Positions 59,481 to 64,000 of a DNA stretch of 64,000 nucleotides are shown in pieces; within the stretch, counting starts at the first letter, position 1; each line of letters begins with the position of its first letter. Position numbers and translations under genes: made by a program. The stretch is from Halichondria panicea (lineage: Eukaryota; Porifera; Demospongiae; Suberitida; Halichondriidae): contig NC_087388.1 of the NCBI RefSeq assembly GCF_963675165.1, positions 5,861,651-5,925,650 on the forward strand. The letters are read 5' to 3'. Under the pieces are notes generated by a model that saw only the letters and a program-made list of their open reading frames with translations, was not told the origin of the DNA and did no database searches.

Positions 59481-59807
59481 ATGTCTGAGACAGCCCAGTA
59501 CAAAGCCTTCAAGGACTGTCACAGCAGCCTTCTTACTTGTGTTAAGCAGTCTCCCAAAGATGTCAGCGATCATTTACTCCCATTTGAGATCCTAGCACCA
59601 AACGATCGAGATTATCTCAAGAATGACACTCATGATGATGGTGACAAAGCACGAAGAATACTTGATGCTGTGCTGCTCCAGATAGAAAACGATCCACGGG
59701 TTTTCCAATCATTCATTAGTGCTCTCAAAGCAGCTGGTAGTTTTACGAAGGCTGCAGTACAAAAACTCGACTCTGCACTACAGAGACGAAGTCGGTGTGG
59801 TGGATAG
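59481..59807 (+). CDS. Gene K: CARD-only protein
   Basis: 108 aa from ATG 59481 (MSETAQYKAFKDCHSS), intact CARD (DKARRILDAVLLQIENDP, FQSFISALKAAGSF), ending LQRRSRCGG at TAG 59805. The gtgagt donor of its paralogues is gone, and the exon now ends in a stop. CARD-only proteins in other animals act as decoys that block CARD assemblies; such a role here is inference. Alternatively an untranslated duplicate fragment. An earlier in-frame start at 59412 is less likely because the 59481 ATG matches the family. Confidence 0.55.
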   Translation: MSETAQYKAFKDCHSSLLTCVKQSPKDVSDHLLPFEILAPNDRDYLKNDTHDDGDKARRILDAVLLQIENDPRVFQSFISALKAAGSFTKAAVQKLDSALQRRSRCGG

Positions 59808-59968
59808 TGCACAGCCACTTAACTTGTACTTAACTTTGATTGCATGTGTAGAATATTATTATAGCTGCCTGTTAATTAATGACACTTGTTTAGTGTTAAT
59901 TGGAGTTTATTAGCTATTTTTGTGTTTTGTAGATTTGGCCCTATATATAATTATATAGACATAATTAT

Positions 59969-60054
59969 ATGGATTGTACGGTCACTGTTCCATCATAACC
60001 TAAAGTGTGTGAGCGTGGAGTAGGTTATGATGGAACAGTGACCGTACAATCCAT
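59969..60054. repeat. Perfect 33 bp inverted repeat at the duplication breakpoint
   Basis: 59969-60001 (ATGGATTGTACGGTCACTG...) is the exact reverse complement of 60022-60054, with a 20 bp spacer. The right arm belongs to the MTIF3-derived segment matching 8812 onward. The left arm is an extra inverted copy exactly at its edge. Confidence 0.85.
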
Positions 60055-60203
60055 TGGCTGCTTGAGTGGTATGAAGTTGGGTTGAATTGTCGACAGTGGA
60101 TGGGCTGATGGAGGGGAGGTGCTGATGAAGGAGAGATGGTGAAGATTGATGAGATAATCACATGTGGCCTTCCTCTGATCACTAACAATGAGGAGCTGAA
60201 CAT
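60006..60203 (-). pseudogene. MTIF3 5' fragment, copy 3
   Basis: Reads MFSSSLLVIRGRPHVIISSI at the start and LLHAHTL at the cut edge, nearly identical to the first ~67 codons of MTIF3 at 9006, then ends at the inverted repeat. Part of the segment duplicated with gene A/L. Confidence 0.85.
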
Positions 60204-60456
60204 CTTTCATGGGCAGGTTCTAATGGTAAAGATCGTCATGCTAGGCTGCACTTTGGGGGTGGGGCTCATGAAGCAGAGACTGACACACATCTCCAACTTG
60301 TGTAAAAGTAAAACAAAAGGAACAGACTCCGGAGAGGCAAAACAACAATTTGAGAATAATATTATGATGAGTCTATCTTAGATGATTGAGCACCAGTGTG
60401 GCTACTTACCACACCACCAGGTGCAATGCTCCATCTATTACCACTCTATGCAGCTA

Positions 60457-61119
60457 CAGTGGTTTTCCATACCCTTTGCAGGCTATACTCCAAGAGCACA
60501 GCAACCACAATGTAGTGATTACCTGTCTGTGTTATTTTAGTCCACCCACACATCACAAAAATCAATGATGGGTAAAATACTGGCTATTGCAGACTTTTCA
60601 CACAACTCAAGGGGTTACTACTCTACTTTCACAGCACTCCTTCTATAATTATAATGCTTGAGGTCAACAAGCTGCTTTCGGAAATATTCAATTTTGAGCC
60701 TAGTAAATATAGTCCCTCCTCCGCTGCTATACATACAAGTTTTAGCTCATATCATTTTGCCACAATGAACCGAGCAACAAGTTAGCTGAGCTACCATTAG
60801 AGCTACCATCACTTCAGTCAGACAAAATATGAGACACCCGGAACATTTAGCGGCTATTATAATTATTTGGTGAGTGAGCTATTAGACTTTGGCGATTTTT
60901 AATTTGACTCTTAGGCTACTACAGCAATTAGGTCCACTAATTTGGCAGTTTTGAAATTGCCAAATTAAAACCAGATACAGTTTGCATTTTGCAGGCCATA
61001 CATGTAGCAAATAATTTTGTTGGCTTGTTACTAACAATCATAACAGAAGCCAACCAAAATACTACATTGTGGTTGCAGTGCTCTTGCAGTATAGCCTGCA
61101 AAGGTAAGGAAAACCACTG
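60457..61119. mobile_element. Mariner-type non-autonomous insertion, 663 bp
   Basis: Termini CAGTGGTTTTCC and GGAAAACCACTG, further inverted TATAGCCTGCAAAG and GCTCTTGCAGTATAG-type arms, flanked by TA on both sides (60455-60456, 61120-61121). The paralogous position near 9270 has no insertion, so the element entered after the segmental duplication. No transposase frame. Confidence 0.8.
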
Positions 61120-61549
61120 TACCACCATGATCGCACTGGTGAGTATGAGGCATGAACAATAATATTATATAGATTGGGTGATCAAAATGTCTTGCAGTAA
61201 TTTGAGGGAGCAAACTATTGTGTTCATGATGACATAATTTTATAACTGAATCATGTTTGTGGCGTAATTACCATCATCATAATCATAGAAATCATGCATG
61301 CATACCTAGGACACAGGTGTGCCAGAGGCCAGGAGATTGGTCATGACTCATGTTTTACAACTCATGTTTTACGGAGAAATGTGCGTAAATGGAGAATATA
61401 AAAAATTAATTAATATACAGAAACTTACAGAGAAAGGTAGCTATTCTAGCTAAGCTAACATACTGCAAATGATTGTAGCCCTCTATACTATGATGCTAAC
61501 AATGTGACACTAGAAAGTGAGTAGCATAGTTGTACTACAGAGGAAGTAC

Positions 61550-61674
61550 AACACGCGTGCCTCGATTTAGCAATTATCCTCTGCAATACCGTTGAGCGTG
61601 GGCGGAATTATGCCTCGATTATCCGCCCACGCTCAACGTTATTGCAGAGGCTAATTGCTAAAGGCACGCGTGTT
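61550..61674. mobile_element. Palindromic MITE, copy 2
   Basis: Same element as 9652-9776 at the collinear place in the duplicated segment, with a few substitutions. Confidence 0.75.
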
Positions 61675-62047
61675 AAACTACTACGACTCATAAACTAACA
61701 GGAATGTTTGAGAGTAGATAAAAAATGCCCACTCAGCGAAACATAGGCGCACATACATGACTCTTAATCGTGACAACCTCCTCTGCAGGTGTGCCTTGTT
61801 GTATGAGATATTAGACATAATCGTACCACCGCATTGCCAAAGATCTATAAGGCTTCAGTGTGTAAGGTACAACTAATATAACATTAGCCAGTAACCACAT
61901 TGTCTGACCACTATTGTGAGAATTATACACCATGCCTTCAATTTATGAGGCACGGTAATTGATATAGCTAAATATAGCAACTAGAGTATTCATAGACTTA
62001 TCCATACAAGCGACTTCCTGTGCATGACGGCTGTGTTTGTTTAGTTA

Positions 62048-62054
62048 TATAAAA
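62048..62054 (+). promoter_or_regulatory. TATA-like box of gene L
   Basis: TATAAAA 33 bp before the ATG at 62087, conserved with gene A. Inference only. Confidence 0.3.
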
Positions 62055-62086
62055 TTAGTAAATATGTGTTCTCACTGTAAAGTATA

Positions 62087-63974
62087 ATGTGTGAGTCAGC
62101 TGAGTACAAAGCATTCAAGGACTGTCATAACAGTCTTCTTACTTGTATTAAGCAGTCTCCTAAAGATGTCTGTGATCATTTACTCCCTTTCGAGATCCTA
62201 GCACCGAACGATCGAGATTATCTTAAGAATGACCACCATGATGATGGTGACAAAACTCGACGAATACTTGATGCTGTGCTACTCCAGATAAAAAATGATC
62301 CACAGGTTTTCCATTCATTCGTTAGTGCTCTTGAAGCAGCTGGTGGCTTTACGAAGGCTGGTGTACAAGAACTCAAGGATGCATTACAGAGACAACATCA
62401 GCAGTGCGATCAAAGTCAAAGAATGGAAGAGAACCGTGAGTTGTAATGCCCCCCAAAAAACCCAACTCATGGTCCATTTGATTGCCATTTGATTGCCATG
62501 TGATATAGCCAGTACCTGCATGGATGACATCGTAGATATTGAGTTACATCATGTAGGAGGACCAGCTGCAGGAAGTTATGTGGCCAATTATGGCTTCATA
62601 TGCTTTATGTGGTTGCATAACTTTTACCTGGTTGAAGTTTAATATCGCCTCTAAAGCATAACTTTTAATAGTACTTAACAACATTATTATGGAGGCCTAA
62701 CTCAACTCATGGTTCGAAAATCTTTGCAGGCTATGAGAACAGTCCAATGAGCCTACTACAACCATTACCCGGGTTAGCTGTGACTGAAGAAGCTGGGTCA
62801 GGTATTATAACTATCTCAAACCAAGTGTTAGAGTCCGTTCTTTTCTTCTTGTGTAGTTTTTGAGTTACCTACCATGGACGATGGAGATGGAGGGACACTA
62901 CTTGATCCATTAGAGCACCCTCCTGATGACACTGAAGTGGGAGCGGACCTCAGAGCAGCTGCAACAAGTCGACAAGTAGCACCTACTGGTATGTGATACT
63001 ATATAACAATTATGACTGATGTATTATTTACAGTTGATTCATTTGGAGGACGATTGCTACAAACTTTCCAAAGTGAAGAAATTGAACTAGTCATTAAGCT
63101 TCTATCCCAGGCTGAAAGTCAGTCCATTGATCTGATAGGTGTGTCTGATGCAGACGGCAAAACTCTCCTTCATCTTGCTTGTCGCAAAAACTGGATGGAC
63201 TGGCATGGCATTGTGGGTAGCCTTGTCGAAAATCACCATTGTGATGTTGCAGCAGTGGATGAAGATGGGAACACACCCCTTCATGAGGCATATCAATGTG
63301 GCAATCTCCCATCCGTAGAGTACCTGCTTAGCTTACCGACTTGTAATCCTGATGCAGTCAACAAGCACGAGTACACTGTACTGAGAATGGCCCTTGAAAA
63401 GAATGACAGAAAGTCTGTAAGAAATCTTTTAGCGACAGGACGAGTCAATCCTAGGAAAGGTAGCTCATGTGGTCATACATATCCAGAACTACTTGCAATA
63501 AATCAGCTTCAACCACAACCACAAAATTACGATGGCTCAGCTCTTCAAATGGTGACTCAGTTTGCAAAATGTATGGAGAGTAGCAAATGCAGTATTTGCC
63601 CGCCTTTCACTTCTTATTGCTTGCGAGATACCCTCCATAAAATCTTGAAGAATCGTAATCAAGTTTCAATCCCTAAAATAGTAGATTGTATTAAAGAGAA
63701 CATGTTGCCTCTTCCAGCAAACCCAGACGAGATTCATGATTTGCTTGTGGATATTCAAAGCTTGTCAGACGACTTTAACATACGTACTAATGAATTAGGG
63801 GAACTTCAAGTTCAAAGAAGAGACACAGCTTTAAGTATGTTACAGTAGCTCTATTGCATTATAACTATAACTGTGTCATAATTATGTATACAGGATATGA
63901 GAGCTATCCAGTGAGCCTGCTACAACCATTTCCTATGATGTCTGGATTTGTCATAGCTAATGAAACTATATCAG
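62087..63974 (+). CDS. Gene L: CARD-ankyrin paralogue of gene A, continues past the window
   Basis: Exons 62087-62435 (CARD; DKTRRILDAVLLQIKNDP), 62730-62801 (GYENSPMSLLQPLPG), 62857-62988 (DLRAAATSRQ), 63034-63834 (three ankyrin repeats: DGKTLLHLACRKNW, DGNTPLHEAYQCGN, EYTVLRMALEKND) and 63894-63974. All junctions are phase 1 and open. The fifth exon is a second GYESYPVSLLQPF linker placed after the ankyrin exon, unlike gene A, so exons have been shuffled or duplicated. The conserved ATG-TCT is ATG-TGT here. The membrane part should lie beyond 64000; which type follows cannot be seen. Confidence 0.8.
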
Positions 63975-64000
63975 GTACTTATGTTATACAGAAGGCTATG

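Larger units (their letters stand above)
60022..63834. repeat. Segmental duplication of 8812-12000
   Basis: Nearly collinear copy of the MTIF3 5' end, intergenic DNA, the palindromic MITE and gene A exons 1-4. Differences include the 663 bp insertion at 60457-61119 and small indels. Similarity to gene A ends after the ankyrin exon; the next exon in L differs. Confidence 0.85.

Overview
The window is eukaryotic DNA, most likely from a demosponge. Genes are split by many short introns (46-110 bp in places), intergenic DNA is AT-rich and crowded with small foldback transposons, and the domain content (DSTYK kinase, sushi repeats, CARD/DEATH plus ankyrin membrane proteins) fits a sponge such as a haplosclerid. 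The taxon is an inference from gene content, not a match.

Layout. 1-5.2 kb (+): the 3' nine exons of a DSTYK dual-specificity kinase. 5.9-7.4 kb (-): a damaged sushi-domain gene. 8.2-9.0 kb (-): mitochondrial initiation factor IF-3 (MTIF3), whose 5' end recurs as fragments at 23.5 and 60.1 kb. From 10.2 kb to the end the window is an expanding cluster of one lineage-specific gene family, interrupted by a Cys-rich secreted or GPI-anchored protein gene (35.3-36.5 kb), a small TM-DEATH gene (49.4-51.0 kb), duplicated blocks and many transposon relics.

The family is the main discovery candidate. Its members combine an N-terminal death-fold domain (one of two CARD types, or DEATH), optional modules (a CGKC domain, three ankyrin repeats, PPxY-bearing linkers), a first transmembrane helix, a roughly 250-residue N-glycosylated ectodomain I do not recognise, and in most members a second transmembrane helix near the C-terminus. 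Signatures shared by the ectodomain are V-[FY]-D-[ND]-x3-[YF]-x2-F, SYY-x2-G and C-[IL]-[VIL]-G-x-[VI]-P. Four members read as complete open genes: A (10216-13492, 853 aa), B (14129-18562, 1091 aa), C (25191-32804, about 1158 aa) and D (39498-41440). L (62087 to the window end) is open as far as it can be seen. E, F, H, I, J and the relic at 33.9 kb carry stops, frameshifts, truncations or inversions. K is a CARD-only gene.

How it may work (inference): both termini would face the cytosol with the ectodomain outside, so the proteins look like surface or endomembrane receptors that pass a signal through CARD or DEATH homotypic contacts. PPxY motifs in B, C and the TM-DEATH gene could recruit WW-domain (NEDD4-type) ubiquitin ligases. 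Birth by duplication with many broken copies and swapped N-terminal modules resembles innate-immune receptor clusters.

Mobile DNA. A foldback family with TAGCCTCGA termini and 9-10 bp target duplications (Mutator-like) appears at least six times, from 44 to 1016 bp. There are also a 624 bp element with a perfect 9 bp target duplication, a 663 bp TA-flanked mariner-type insertion dated by an empty site in the paralogous segment, and relics of Gypsy and LINE reverse transcriptases and of a RecQ-like helicase. I see no rRNA, tRNA or CRISPR array.
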